Below, in pieces: positions 49,592-60,894 of a stretch of DNA of 64,000 nucleotides. Position numbers and translations under genes: made by a program. The DNA comes from Knoxdaviesia capensis. Taxonomy: Eukaryota > Ascomycota > Sordariomycetes > Microascales > Gondwanamycetaceae. The stretch covers positions 3,532,667 to 3,596,666 of the forward strand of contig LNGK01000004.1 in assembly GCA_001510575.1 (NCBI GenBank), read 5' to 3'. The notes beneath the pieces are model-generated. The model searched no databases, was not told where the DNA came from, and saw nothing but the letters and a program-made list of their open reading frames with translations. Position 1 is the first letter of the stretch, and each line of letters begins with the position of its first letter.

Positions 49592-52500
49592 ATGGACGGA
49601 ACCGACGAAAATGGGCCTGATGGCTCTCACCTTGTACGTATCCTTCCCGTTGTTCTCCCCTCTGTGGCCTCTCTGTGACTCTCTGCTCACCTTCTCTTTT
49701 CATGCTACAGAAGTCCGTGTCGTCACTCCGTTCGCGATTCGAGAACATGGGCAAGCCCACCGATGCTACCGCAGCTCCTCAACAACAAGCACCTCCTCAG
49801 CCTCGGCAGGTATCGCCAGCTCCAAAGCCAGACCGTTTCCGAGATATCTCAGCCTCTGCCGTCGCTGCCTCCCCGACCCCGACTCCCACAACCATAGCAC
49901 CGGGCAGTTTATCTCGAGCTCCTTCTCCAGCCAGACCTCCCCCTCCTCCGGTCCAGCCACGAACCAAGCCATCCATTCCGGTGCTCCGGCCCTCTCCTAC
50001 CGTCGCTGACCAGCCGCCGCAACGGCAGCCTCAACAACCCCCGCCACGGCCTCTCACTCGACCCGCTCATCCCGCCCTTCCGCAACACAAGAGTCCACGG
50101 CCGTTGCGCCCTCCTGCCGTGACCATCGAGCCACCACAATCCCCTCCCAAGAGCGGGCCCATGTCGTTCTCGCTGTCTAGCGACCATAGCTCCCTCAACC
50201 CCGATTCCATCTCCTCCGGTATTGCCACCCCTGCCGACTCTCCCCGCTCAATCCGCTCTCCCGTCCGTGTCTCAACCCCCACCACGGAGGCTCGGAGGTC
50301 GCCCAGACCGCCCGGCTCGCGTCCACCTTCTCCTCCTCCGCCTAGAAGATCTGGGGAGTTCCGAAGGGAGACGAAGCCTCCTCCGCCGCCGGTTGCCCCT
50401 CGCGTCGAGAAGCCGCAACCTCCCCCAGTTGCTCCTCGGCCACAGTACCTGTCACACCCGTCTTCGGCGTCCCCGACTCCCAGTCCGTCCCAAACTCAGC
50501 TGTCTCGTCTCGCCCAAGCAACTTTGACGGCCACAGCAACCACCACCACCTCCTCCTCAATAGCAAGCTCCGCAAATGGCACACTCTCACGTCCCCCCGC
50601 GGCCGGTTTCTCCAGGCCTGGAGCATCTCCCTTTAGCAGTCCGCCTAGTAGCCCGGCAAGTTCGGGTGATGATACTCCTCCGCCCATGCCGGTCCGCCCT
50701 CGCCCTGAGCCGCAAAAGATTGCCCGCTCAAAAACCATCCAGGTCAATTTCGAGCCCCCTCCCGTTCATCCCTCGATAGCCACGCGGAGACGTGACCTTG
50801 ACAATGACTCGAACGGAGTTTCGAAAGGAAAGCTTACTCCCCAGCCCACAGGAGAGTTTCGTCCTGCTCTTCCCATCCGCCCTGTGCCGGCCGCAGAACC
50901 CCTTCCCCAACGGCATTCATCTGTTCACTCGACGCTCAAACCACCCCCACGACCGCCGCGACCCGGCAGTATGATGATAGTATCATCTAATAATGCCGAA
51001 CTCTCAGCCCCGGCCCCAGTCCGTGGTCGACCTACATCAGCCTACATCTCAAATGCCGTGGTCCCTTCTGCAAGAGGAACTCCCACCACTGAGTCTTTCG
51101 AGAAACCGTCAATGTCAGAGTACCGATCGTCGACGTTGCCAATGGCCAGTAGCAACAACAGCACAGCATCGGCCAAGGTCGAACCGTTGAGTCAAACCAC
51201 CGCCTTCCCCGATATTTCAAACGTCAACCGCCGGCCGCCCTACGCCAAACAAGGTGCTCACGAGATCTACACCAAATACGACGCACGCGTTTTTCATGTG
51301 TCCGGAGAGGTTATTTGCTGTGGTGGCCACCTGACAAGAGCGTGGAACCTGAACGACGGCGAGCTAATCATGAGTCTCAGTCACGGAGAAGGCGTGAGAA
51401 CGACCGCGATGACCTTCAAGCCGGGCAGCAACATGGACGAAGAGGGAACCCGGATTTGGGCCGGAACAAACGTCGGCGAACTAATGGAGATCGATATCGC
51501 CACTCAGAGTGTAGTCTGCTCGAAACCCTCGGCCCACAAGGGGCAGGAAATCGTCCGTATATATCGGCATCACGGCGAGTTATGGACATTGGACGATGGT
51601 GGTACCCTTCACATTTGGGGCCCTGACGAGTCTGGGGTTCCCAATCTTGGAAGTACCCAGAACTTTTCATATCGCTTACCACGGGGCCATACGTTCTCCA
51701 TGGTTGTGGGGAACGAACTATGGTACGCCAGTGGAAAGGAACTCCGAGTGTTCGCACCCACGATTGACGGCAATCCGCAATTCCAGGCGTCTGCGAAGCC
51801 GATCGTTCTTGATGGTGCGGGCGAAATTACGGCCGGAACACTGGTCAGATCCGAGCCGGACAAGGTGTTCTTTGGCCACGCTGATGGCAAAATCAGCATA
51901 TTCTCTCGCAAGGACTACTCGTGTCTGGAGCTGGTAACGGTCGGCTCGTCCAAAATCAACTCCATGACCGGTGTTGGCAAGCATATTTGGGCAGCATATA
52001 CGACCGGGCGAATCCGAATCTATGACATGGGCCAGTCGCCGTGGATTGTCCGCAAGGACTGGGAAGCCCATAATACGGCCGTGGTTCGGGTTCTGGCTGA
52101 CCCTGCCAGTGTCTACAAGCTTGGTCGGTTACAGGTTGTGTCTCTCGGTGCCGACAATATGATACGCGCGTGGGATGGCCATCTCCAGGATGACTGGGTC
52201 GAGTCAGACTTCAGGGCGGCGGACACCAAGTACTGTTCCTTTGACGATCTCAAGGTTATGGCCATGACGTGGAATGCTGGAGCGTCGACACCGCATAGCC
52301 TCCGTTACTCGGATGGTGATGCGTCATTTATTCAACACCTGATAGAGAGCAGCGGTAGCCCGGACATTCTGATGTTTGGGTTCCAGGAACTCGTTGATCT
52401 CGAGGACAAGACGGCTACGGCACTTGCGCTGTTCAAATCCAAGAAGAAGGAAAAGGAGAGTGCTCAGGAACGCATGAGCCATCAGTACCGCGATTGGCGC

Positions 52501-53572
52501 GACTTCCTGCACCGATGCCTGGACGACTATATGCCTCGGCATGAACTGTACCACCTTCTTCACACGGGGACACTGGTCGGACTGTTCACTTGCATATTTG
52601 TCAAGGCCACAGTGCATGGGCGCATTCATGGGCTTAGCAGCGCGGATGTCAAGCGTGGAATGGGTGGTCTTCACGGCAACAAGGGTGGCACGATAGTGCG
52701 GTTCATGATCGACGACTCTTCTCTGTGTTTCATCAACTGCCATCTGGCAGCCGGTCAGTCTCATGCCAACAGCCGCCACAACGACGTTGCGGCGATTCTC
52801 GAGTCGGCCATTCTGCCGGTTGAGAAAGACCCGGCCACCCGGCTGGACTGGTACGTTGGCGGTGGTGACGGCACCATGATCTTGGACCACGAGCTGTGCT
52901 TGCTGAACGGCGACCTAAACTACCGTATCGACACGATGTCACGCGACACGGTGGTGATGGCGGTCAAGGCGAACAACCTCGCGAAGCTGCTTGATCGCGA
53001 CCAGCTGCTGGTTGCGCGGCGGCGCAACCCGGCGTTCCACCTGCGGGCATTTGAGGAGGCGCCGCTCACGTTTGCGCCGACATACAAGTACGACGTCGGC
53101 ACGGACAACTACGACACGAGCGAGAAACGGCGGTCGCCGGCATGGTGCGACCGGCTGCTGGTGCGCGCGTGGCCGCGCGAGCGCATCCAACAGCTCGACT
53201 ACCGGCGCCACGAGGTGCGCGTGTCTGACCACCGGCCCGTGACCGGCCAGTTCCGATTCACGGTGCGGCGGGTCGATCGCGAGCGGCGGGACCAGGCGTG
53301 GACGGAATCTGTGAAGCGGTTTGAGGAGTTGCGGGAGCGCGAGGAGGAAGCTGAGCGGTAAGTTTGTCTGGCGAGTTTCACTTAGATATGTCGGTCGCGT
53401 TCTTTACTAATACTCTCTTCGATACAGAATGTCGTACCTCATATCCATCTGTGGCTATAACGAAGCCTCGAGCCGGGACCTCAGCCAGCACCGATCGGTG
53501 CGGCGTATCCAGCGGAGCGTCAGCCGACACCGCGATCCTCCGCCGCCCCCACCGCAAGCGTTATCGACGTGA
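49592..53572 (+). CDS. WD40-repeat inositol polyphosphate 5-phosphatase
   Basis: Three exons: 49592-49633, 49711-53357 and 53428-53572. They total 3834 nt for 1277 residues. Donors are GTACGT and GTAAGT; acceptors CTACAG and ATACAG. Residues 1-520 are Pro/Ser-rich and disordered with many PPxP segments, suggesting SH3 partners. About 550-860 form WD40-like repeats (KGQEIVRIYRHHGELWTL, HIWAAYTTGRIRIYDMG). About 866-1200 form the Mg2+-dependent 5-phosphatase domain, with MTWNAGAS at 866, FGFQEL, GLHGNKGG, FINCHLAAG, LNGDLNYR near 1077 and PAWCDRLL near 1157, so the catalytic set is intact. Such enzymes remove the 5-phosphate from PI(4,5)P2 or related inositides at membranes; the exact substrate is not predictable. 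The WD40 + 5-phosphatase order recalls plant WD-repeat 5PTases and is known in filamentous fungi. Exon 3 adds a basic Arg/Ser/Pro tail. The first coding exon is only 42 nt. Confidence 0.93.
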
Positions 53573-53915
53573 TTCATGTCGCCACCTTTTTTCCAGGTGT
53601 CTCTCTCTTTGGGGTTTTTTGTATCCCCCCCGCTTTCACGTTCGGGGTAGCTAAAAGGGAGTGAGCTGTCTCATCTCCTATTCATCCGTGGTCTTTCGTC
53701 CTAATTTTACTTCTTCCTTTTTTTCTTTTCCTTGTACGGAAAGCATACGTGTCATGAGAGCGTTTGGGCTGATATAAAAAATTGAAAGCCGCTGGGAAAG
53801 GGTACAAATCAATAGTGTATCAATCTATTCATTCTAAGAGTGTGGTGAGGGGGTTGAAGCGAGGAGTACCGGACGTTGATGTGATTGACGTGACCTTTTG
53901 AGAGCGCGGGTGGTG

Positions 53916-53927
53916 TTAGGGTTAGGG
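53916..53927. repeat. Interstitial telomere-type dimer (TTAGGG)2
   Basis: GTTAGGGTTAGGGTTT spans 53915-53930 on the + strand, about 0.35 kb past the end of the 5-phosphatase gene. Confidence 0.9.
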
Positions 53928-54662
53928 TTTGTTTGGTCGGGAGTTGGGTGGTGCATTGTCCAGCGATTGAGACGTCGTAGATGGTGAGTAGCTTCATGTA
54001 ATTACCCATGGTTTGTCGTGATATGAGAGCCCGATTGTAAGAGAGGTAGGGGCTCTGCAGTCTAATGTCCGTGAGGATGCCGGGTCACAATGTGTGTGCT
54101 TGACGGTGGTTGAAATCAGAGTGAGTCCAGGGCCCGACAGGGCGTCCGGACAGCAACAAGGGCGTTACACCAGTGTTTTCGCACAGGGCCAGTCCGGTGG
54201 CTCTCCCGGGCAGTATAACCGGCCTATTACCGTTGCCAGGTTTCCTGAAAGGATATACAACGGCCGGCCGTCGTCCGTAGCATATCCGGCCGAAACAAGC
54301 ACGAACGCCTCTCTCTCTCTCGTCTCGTTAGTCTGCCTCCTTTCCACATAACCTTTTATGTATGGTGGATGTGTGGAGCGAGACCGAGAGACATAAGCTA
54401 CACATTACTCTAATTTCTTTTATATAGGTGAGCTATGGAGATCGGTGGGATCTGCCCGCTCGCGATGTATATCTCGACGACGAGAAGAAGTCGAAGAATT
54501 GAACCTTGTTTCCGGACTGCTATCACCGTAGGCTCTTCTGGTTTTATTGCTCTCCGGGGGACACACACACGACATTGAAGAAAAGCCCAGCCACTCACGG
54601 AGATCTCTCTCAACGGAGATCTCGGGGGCTGAACCGCAATAGGAGGCGAACCACACCAAACT

Positions 54663-54688
54663 CCCCCCCCCCAAAAAAAAAAAAAAAA
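54663..54688. repeat. Adjacent C and A homopolymers
   Basis: Ten C followed directly by sixteen A. The length is error-prone. Confidence 0.9.
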
Positions 54689-54833
54689 GACTGGGGGGCG
54701 GAAGCGGTCTCAAGTTTGTCGCAGGTCGCCACTGAAGCCGAACATTTTAAAATTGGTATTAATGGCAAAGCGCACTTGCATCAATCTCGCACTGAACAGC
54801 AGAACGAAGCTGTGGACTTGTTGTTGTGCAGTT

Positions 54834-55763
54834 TCACGGGTTTCGACTGGCCACTGCATCCAAGAGCTTTCCCAGGCCGTCCATCTCCTCCGGCTCCTTG
54901 AGCCAGTGGCCCTCCGGCTCGGGGCCCTCGAACTCGCGGCCACTGGACGGCGGAGAAACCCGACGGCGGCCAGAACGTGCCGCACGTGGCGGCCGAGCGT
55001 GACGTCGCCGTCGGCGTGCGTCGCGGCCGTGGGCGAGGAACACGGGGGTGTGTCGGACCGAAAGGGCGGGTCTTGTCCCATGCTGCTGTTGGTGCAGATG
55101 GCGGTGAAGGGGCGCGGTCAGGTCCGGCACAGAATTGCCGAGCTGGGAGAAGTGGTGGTGGTGACGGGGTTCTCCGGCGGGCGTATCAAGTGCGAGCTGC
55201 TTTTCGACGTCCGGTGCATACGGCAGCCAGGTGGTCCTCACGGCCGCAAAATCCACCCAGTGGGGCCTCCGGCCGTGGTGTGCCGAGCCGGGTTCCACAG
55301 CGCCACGGCACCGCCCAGACTGATCCCCCCCGAGCACGATCCGGGCGCGGGCAGCAGCAGCAGCAGCAGAAGCGTCCCCGTCGCCGCCGGGTTCCCGGCG
55401 CAACCGCATGGTTTGCGCATCGATAATCTGGTTGATGTAGTGCACCGAAGCCACCACCCGCCCCGGCACCTGCAGGTCCTGCCGCTCCGCCGGGGCGGCG
55501 AGCGAGAGGGCGTCGAACCCCGCCGGCACCCACTCCTCAAAGACGGCGTTCGACGTGCTGGGCGATGACGGGAACACCCAGCGCCATGTGGGTCGTCTGT
55601 CGGCCAGCGTTGGCTTTGGAGTGCCGGGAGTCGGAGGTGGGACAAAAGACCCGGTTCTTCGTGCAAGAGGGCCATGCAGCGGCATTGCTTCAGATGTATT
55701 CCCGCTGGAGTGGGCAGCCAACCTTGCTCTTCCCGCACGCTGTCCGTGCCGATACACACACAA
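54834..55763 (-). pseudogene. Acyl-protein thioesterase / carboxylesterase-like alpha/beta hydrolase, frameshifted
   Basis: The minus strand carries a recognisable fungal phospholipase/carboxylesterase (Abhydrolase_2) sequence, but split over three frames. WRWVFPSS... and RIVLGG are in one frame; the nucleophile elbow GISLGGAVALW in a second; PLGGF in a third; then TWLPYAPDVEKQL back in the first. Downstream, VFLAHG, DVTLGRHVRHVLAAVGF and REFEGPEPEGHW again alternate frames. All three triad positions (Ser in GISLGG, Asp after VFLAHG, His in EGHW) can be found. Each break is explained by one extra base: in or near the C7 at 55325-55331, GGG at 55290-55292, AAAA at 55248-55251, about 55014-55022, AAA at 54956-54958, and GGCC at 54938-54941 (+ strand letters). 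The N-terminal LHG-containing part is poorly preserved, no good ATG was found, and the 5' limit is approximate. It is either a recent pseudogene or a locally poor sequence. Confidence 0.65.
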
Positions 55764-56814
55764 GAAGAAAAAGAGGGGCGATGGGAAAGAGAGGCACAGG
55801 CGTCAAACCCGGACGTGTCTGGGGAGGGAAATTGAAGGGGACAGGACTCAGCAGAAGGAAAGATCCCGATCCGGACCACGGGGCCCAAGTTGGTCACCAA
55901 TAGCCAAGACGAGGAAGAGAAAGTCGGCGAGGAAAATACGATATACCAAGGTCTTGGAAAACACCTAGTCCTAAGTACTAAGTCGGTACAGGTACTCGTA
56001 TAAATGATAAGTATTACACTCCAAAACTCGAAACGCAGAAAGACGCAGAAATACGTAGAAATGAGATCACGTGCGGAAGATCATGCTTGGTTAGCATTGG
56101 CAGGAGCAGCTCAGCCCACCACGGGACGGAATACGATATAACGAGGCGGAGAGAGCCGCCGGCGACGGCGCTGAGTCAGTCAGTGAGTGGCGACGACATA
56201 CCAAGACCAGCCAGAACAGGTCTGGATATCTTGGCTTCGGGGGATTTGGGGCTTCTTATACGGAGGCGGGCAGTGCGCTTCGTTATCAACTGTTCATAGT
56301 CAGGGGTATCAAAAAAACACGTCGGAGGGCCGGGATGTTGGCCGTCGCTCAGGAACGAGAGCCTGGTTACGCCAAAAAAAAAAAGGGGGACCGAGGACGT
56401 ATGCAGTGGTAAAAGAGAGGGAGGAGAGAAAAGAACACAAAACCCGGTACGAACTTGCATATAATCACCGTCCTTGATGAGCATGTCTGTCCCGGCCACC
56501 GACCTGCATCATACAGTACTGTACATAACACTCCTGGATGTGCATACGTACGGCATATACGTGGACGTGACCGAATGAGGCTATCGCCAAGTGCAAGCGA
56601 TCTAACGCCACCAGCTTAAACAACAGCCAACAACAACACACAGAGCGGATGCAGATTGCAGAAGAACAGCGTCCGTCCCCCTGAGCATGGAATTTCCAGC
56701 AGACTCTCTCTCAGTGCGTTGTTTACACCCCCCCGGCCGGGTGCTGGCACCGGGAATCCCTGGAAGCATTGGACAGACCGGGTCCGTGAGAAGGGATTGC
56801 GATTCGTCCGTCGC

Positions 56815-56858
56815 TTTTTTTTTGTATTTTTTTTGTATTTTTTTTGTATTCTTTTTTT
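56815..56858. repeat. TTTTTTTTGTA tandem repeat
   Basis: Three copies of a T-run plus GTA (period about 11 nt), then another T-run. This produces an artificial Lys/Tyr-rich frame on the minus strand. Confidence 0.85.
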
Positions 56859-58326
56859 GGGGCCCAGGGGCTGGCTGGTGGGCTCGTTCAAGCTCCCGTG
56901 AACGAAGGAGCGACTCGACGCAGAGAACAGGTTGGACAAAGAGAGAAGCGGCTGTGTCTGTGTCTGTCGCCTGGTTTTCCCGCCCAGCGGTGAACCAGTC
57001 ACCCGCAAGAATGAAGCCAAGGCCCAAGACACCGCACATACGCCTCCTTGTTGGCTGGGCAAGGGAAAAACACCAAGCAAGCAGCCCGGCCAAAGCAAAA
57101 GATGAATGAATAACAACAGCGGGAAAAGCCACCAGAAAACTCCACTGACTCTGGCAACGCAGGGTTGACGCACGCTGTAGCTTGTGCTTGGAGAACAGAC
57201 CGGAACTGGGCGGCATTTTAAACTTGGGACAAACATGAAGCCGAAGCCCACCAAGACAGACCGCACCCCCCTAATTAATCTTGTTTGAAAGAATCTTGTG
57301 CTGCTGCACAGCCCCAATTCTGGGCAGGCACAGAAAACAAAGCAGTCATCAGCAGTGCAGGGGGCAACCACCAGGAGTGGAGAGAGCGAAAACCCCACAG
57401 CGCCAAAGTGAAAGAGACGCAGCCAACCACAGGCTGGGCCGGTGTTAGTGCTGGCCTCCTTTTTCTCAAACACGGAGAAATGCTGCGTCTGTTTCGGCTT
57501 CTGTCTGGAGGAAGGAACGAAGGGCGGCACTGGCACCTGCTACTTTCTACTCTACGCACGATAGCAGCACTTTTATGCTCTTATGCTTATAACCTAATGA
57601 TCTTCACAGCGACCGACGGACTCCTTCCCTAAATTTGTGGTGTTTTGCAAGTCTGCCAATCCCTCGCTGTTGCTAAGAACTGGAAGGCACGCCGGCCAAG
57701 GCATTGACGACGGACTGTGCTGTGTACTGTATACTGTATTATGACCCCTACAAAGAACAATAATAATATGCACCTAAGAGAATTGCGAGAAGCGCAGGCG
57801 TCGTCTCCTGCCAAGCGACCGTCGGGGTCACGCCAGCTTGGCGGCGCCTGCTAGCTTTACTAGACTCTCACTGGAACGGTGGCCGCTCACTTACTTCCAG
57901 CACTCTTCCATCTTCGACATCTTCAAGCATCTCACAGTAATACGCTGTGCTGTGATGTGCTGATGAGAGAGCTGCAGTGGTATGGCCCAGTACGCGCCCA
58001 CCTAAGGACAGTACCCACTGAGCAAAGTCAGCAAGGCACGGCCACCGGTCGCTCCTGCCCAGCGCTCGACTGGCTGGGCAGTCTCGCAGACCAGGGCAAG
58101 ACCCAGTCTCGGCCGCCTTGTTCCTTCCCTGCCCTGTCTCTCTCTCTCTGTGTCTCTCTCTTGTGAAATGTCTTGATAGTTTCTTCCTCTTCATCCTCTC
58201 CTTTTTTCTCTTCTCTTCTTCTCTTCTTCCTCCTTTCCGCACACGCCCCCCCCCGATATATCCCATGAAATCCTTCCCCAGTGGAACTTTGCCTTGGCTG
58301 GTTCTTGGCATTTCTTTCCCTACCCT

Positions 58327-58348
58327 TCTCTCTCTCTCTCTCTCTCTG
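58327..58348. repeat. (CT)n microsatellite
   Basis: About ten uninterrupted CT units inside the CT-rich leader of the GH76 gene. A shorter CT run lies at about 58137-58148. Confidence 0.9.
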
Positions 58349-59520
58349 TCTTACCTCTCTCTGTTTTTGTGCACAGCAAAGGGGCGAACTTGGCCAAGCT
58401 TTCTTGACTTACGAATAAAATATACATTTTTGTTTCCATCTCAAGTGTGCAACCTGCTGGTGGCTTCCAACGTCCCACACCCTTCTCTAAGACAGCCTCG
58501 TCGTCTTGTGCTTTTATGCTGTGGCCTCTCTTTGCTTAGCACTCTTATCCATTCGCTCTCAACGCATACTGTGTATACGTAAGAAAAAGTCTTGGCTTGG
58601 CTGCGCTTCCTCGTTCTCTGCCCTTGCCTTCTTTCGTTCTTCGTCCAGGGGAACTGGTCTTTTCCTCTCTCTTCTTCTTCATCCATCCTTTTTTCTAATC
58701 GTTCCGTTTCTATCTGCTTGCTTCTTTTCAACCACCCTCTCTCTTTTTGGTCCTGCTAGAAGCTCCTCTTCTTCATCCTCTTCTAATAATAGTCCATTCT
58801 CTCTCCCTAATCCGTCCCTCCTATCGGTCTATCGGACTATCTCTCCTTCGTCTCTTCATATGGAGTAACTCTTTCTTTTGAATCTTCCCTCTTCGATATA
58901 TATCCACTCTCACATTCGTTTACCGTCTGCTTCTCTCTGACCTTTCTGCTCTTTCATGATGCATTGATTGCCCCTCGTTGAAACCCACTGTTTTGCTCTG
59001 TCGTTCAACTTCGCTCCTTTTTAAAAAGGTTTTGTACCACTTCACTTGCTCTTGCTCTCCCGACCTCGAATCCCTTCTTCATTCCTAGCCACTCGCTTGC
59101 TCCTTCTTCCGTCTGTTGTCCGGCCGCCCGGATTCTGTTCCCCCGTTCTTTCTCCTACGCCATCCGCCCTGCCGAGACTCGTAGTTGCGCTGGTCCCGCC
59201 CCGTCGAATTCGAAAAGCAATCCACAACTTGTCTCTCTTTCGTGTCTCTCTTCCCGTCTCTTGCCATCAAGAAGGATCAACACTTGACCGTTGCACACCT
59301 GCGTCATTGACAACACATCACCTCTCATCATCACTAATTTCTCTCTTTCTACTGTCTTGGCTTCCAGCCTATATATAATTCAATCATCTTACCAAGCAGT
59401 GTTTCCTCTGTAACCCGATCCCCCCCCAATCCTGTATCCGGCTTTGCGAGTATTATTCTCTCAGTATACTTGGTTCCTTGACGACATAGATTTCCGAACA
59501 TACAGCTTAGATCTTCCGCA

Positions 59521-60894
59521 ATGAAGTCCTCGATATTAAAGGCCACCGGCCTGTTGGCCCTCGTGGCCCCGTCCGCTCACGCCATGACGCTCGATGTGGA
59601 GAGCGAAGCCTCCGTCCGCAAAGTGTCATCAGATATTGCCTTCAGTATGATGAGATACTACACCGGTAACTACACCGGCGATGTGCCCGGAAACTTGCCA
59701 GATCCCTACTTCTGGTGGGAGGCCGGTGCCATGTTCGGAGCCTTGATAGACTACTGGTGGATGACCGGCGACGATACCTACAACGACGTAGTCATGCAGG
59801 CCATGCTTCACCAAACCGGAGACAAGAGAGACTACATGCCCAGAAACCAGAGCCGAACCCTCGGTAACGATGACCAGGGCTTCTGGGCCATGGCCGCCAT
59901 GACTGCAACCGAAAACAACTTCCCCAACCCACCCGATGACCAGCCGCAGTGGCTGGCCCTGTGCCAGACTGTGGTCAACCTCTACATCTCGAGATGGGAG
60001 GAGGCCGAATGCGGCGGCGGTCTGCGCTGGCAGATCTTTTCCTTCAACGGCGGCTACGACTACAAGAACTCCGTCTCCAACGGCTGCTTCTTCAACATGG
60101 CCGCCCGACTCGCCCGCTACACCGGCAACGCCACCTACGCCGAGTGGGCCGAGAAGATCTACTCGTGGGAGCAGAAAATCGGCCTGATCTCCGAGGACTA
60201 CGTGGTGTACGACGGTGGCCACGTGCATGAAGAGTGCCTCAACACCGTCAAGGACCCGTGGACCTACAACGCCGGCATCTTCCTGCACGGCGTGGCCGCC
60301 ATGTACAACCTCACCGAGGATTCCGTGTGGAAGGAGCGCCTGGACGGCCACCTCAAGGTGATCTACCAGCTGTACTTCCCCGACGACAAGGGCATCGTGA
60401 TCGAGCCGGTGTGCGAGCCGTTCCAGTCGTGCAACATCGACCAGCGCTCGTTCAAGGGTTACCTGCTGCGGTGGATGACGCAGGCGGCGCTCCTGGTGCC
60501 GGAGACCGCGAGCAAGGTCCTGAGCGTGATGAAGAAGTCGGCGGTGGCCGCGGCCGCCTCGTGCATCGGCTCGCACGCCGAGTTCCGCGGCGTGCAGGGC
60601 CAGGCGTGCGGCCAGGACTGGACCATTGGCCGCTTCGACGACTTTGTCGGCGTCGGCGAGCAGATGAACGCGCTGTCGGCCGTCATGTACACGCAGTTCC
60701 CCAAGGCCGCGGTGCCCTTCACGCAGGACACCGGCGGTACCTCCGTTGGCGACCCCAGCGGCGGCACCGAGGTGCGGGATGCCACGGGTATGGACTGGAA
60801 GCCGATCACCGCCGGCGACAAGGCCGGCGCGGCGATCCTGACGATGCTGTTGTTGGGCGGGCTGCTTGGCGGCAGTGCGTTTGCTGTTTTGTGA
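59521..60894 (+). CDS. GH76 mannan endo-1,6-alpha-mannosidase, GPI-anchored (DFG5/DCW1 family)
   Basis: A single exon of 457 residues, the usual length of Dfg5/Dcw1 proteins. The family acts at the outer face of the plasma membrane and wall, where it is thought to link GPI-mannoproteins to wall glucan. Seen: a signal peptide (1-21, ending SAHA), the GH76 core with FWWEAGAMFG near 60, and the catalytic Asp pair in GNDDQGFW (Asp117-Asp118). Cys-containing segments CGGGLRWQI and CEPFQSCNIDQRSFKGYLLRW follow. After a Gly/Thr/Ser spacer the C-terminus ends in a hydrophobic segment (AAILTMLLLGGLLGGSAFAVL region) suited to a GPI signal. Several Asn-X-Ser/Thr sites are present (for example GNYTG). 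The ATG at 59521 gives the signal peptide directly and follows a long CT-rich leader. A long open frame on the opposite strand is a codon-bias shadow. Family call is confident; which paralogue is not known. Confidence 0.95.
   Translation: MKSSILKATGLLALVAPSAHAMTLDVESEASVRKVSSDIAFSMMRYYTGNYTGDVPGNLPDPYFWWEAGAMFGALIDYWWMTGDDTYNDVVMQAMLHQTGDKRDYMPRNQSRTLGNDDQGFWAMAAMTATENNFPNPPDDQPQWLALCQTVVNLYISRWEEAECGGGLRWQIFSFNGGYDYKNSVSNGCFFNMAARLARYTGNATYAEWAEKIYSWEQKIGLISEDYVVYDGGHVHEECLNTVKDPWTYNAGIFLHGVAAMYNLTEDSVWKERLDGHLKVIYQLYFPDDKGIVIEPVCEPFQSCNIDQRSFKGYLLRWMTQAALLVPETASKVLSVMKKSAVAAAASCIGSHAEFRGVQGQACGQDWTIGRFDDFVGVGEQMNALSAVMYTQFPKAAVPFTQDTGGTSVGDPSGGTEVRDATGMDWKPITAGDKAGAAILTMLLLGGLLGGSAFAVL

Larger units (their letters stand above)
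53573..54833. other. Convergent 3' region, 5-phosphatase and hydrolase genes
   Basis: No gene is seen. The region contains a (TTAGGG)2 dimer and a C10A16 homopolymer pair. Confidence 0.5.
55764..59520. promoter_or_regulatory. Divergent intergenic region, hydrolase / GH76 mannosidase
   Basis: No gene was supported in 3.7 kb. The part from about 58.1 kb to the GH76 ATG is strongly CT-rich on the + strand (CTCTCT runs, TTCTTC blocks), a probable promoter and long leader. The left part holds a GTACTGTAC palindrome at 56516-56524 and a T-rich tandem at 56.8 kb. A 306-codon minus-strand open frame (56616-57536) spans that tandem and is Cys/Phe/Leu-rich without a domain; it is not called. Confidence 0.45.

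Noticed and set aside
53900..53930. (TTAGGG)2 at 53.9 kb as a telomerase RNA template on the minus strand
   Set aside because: A transcript would run straight into the end of the 5-phosphatase gene within about 0.35 kb, too short for a fungal telomerase RNA unless fully antisense to that gene.
56616..57536. 306-codon minus-strand frame
   Set aside because: Spans a T8GTA tandem repeat, is Cys/Phe/Leu/Ser-rich, and has neither a domain nor supporting splice structure.
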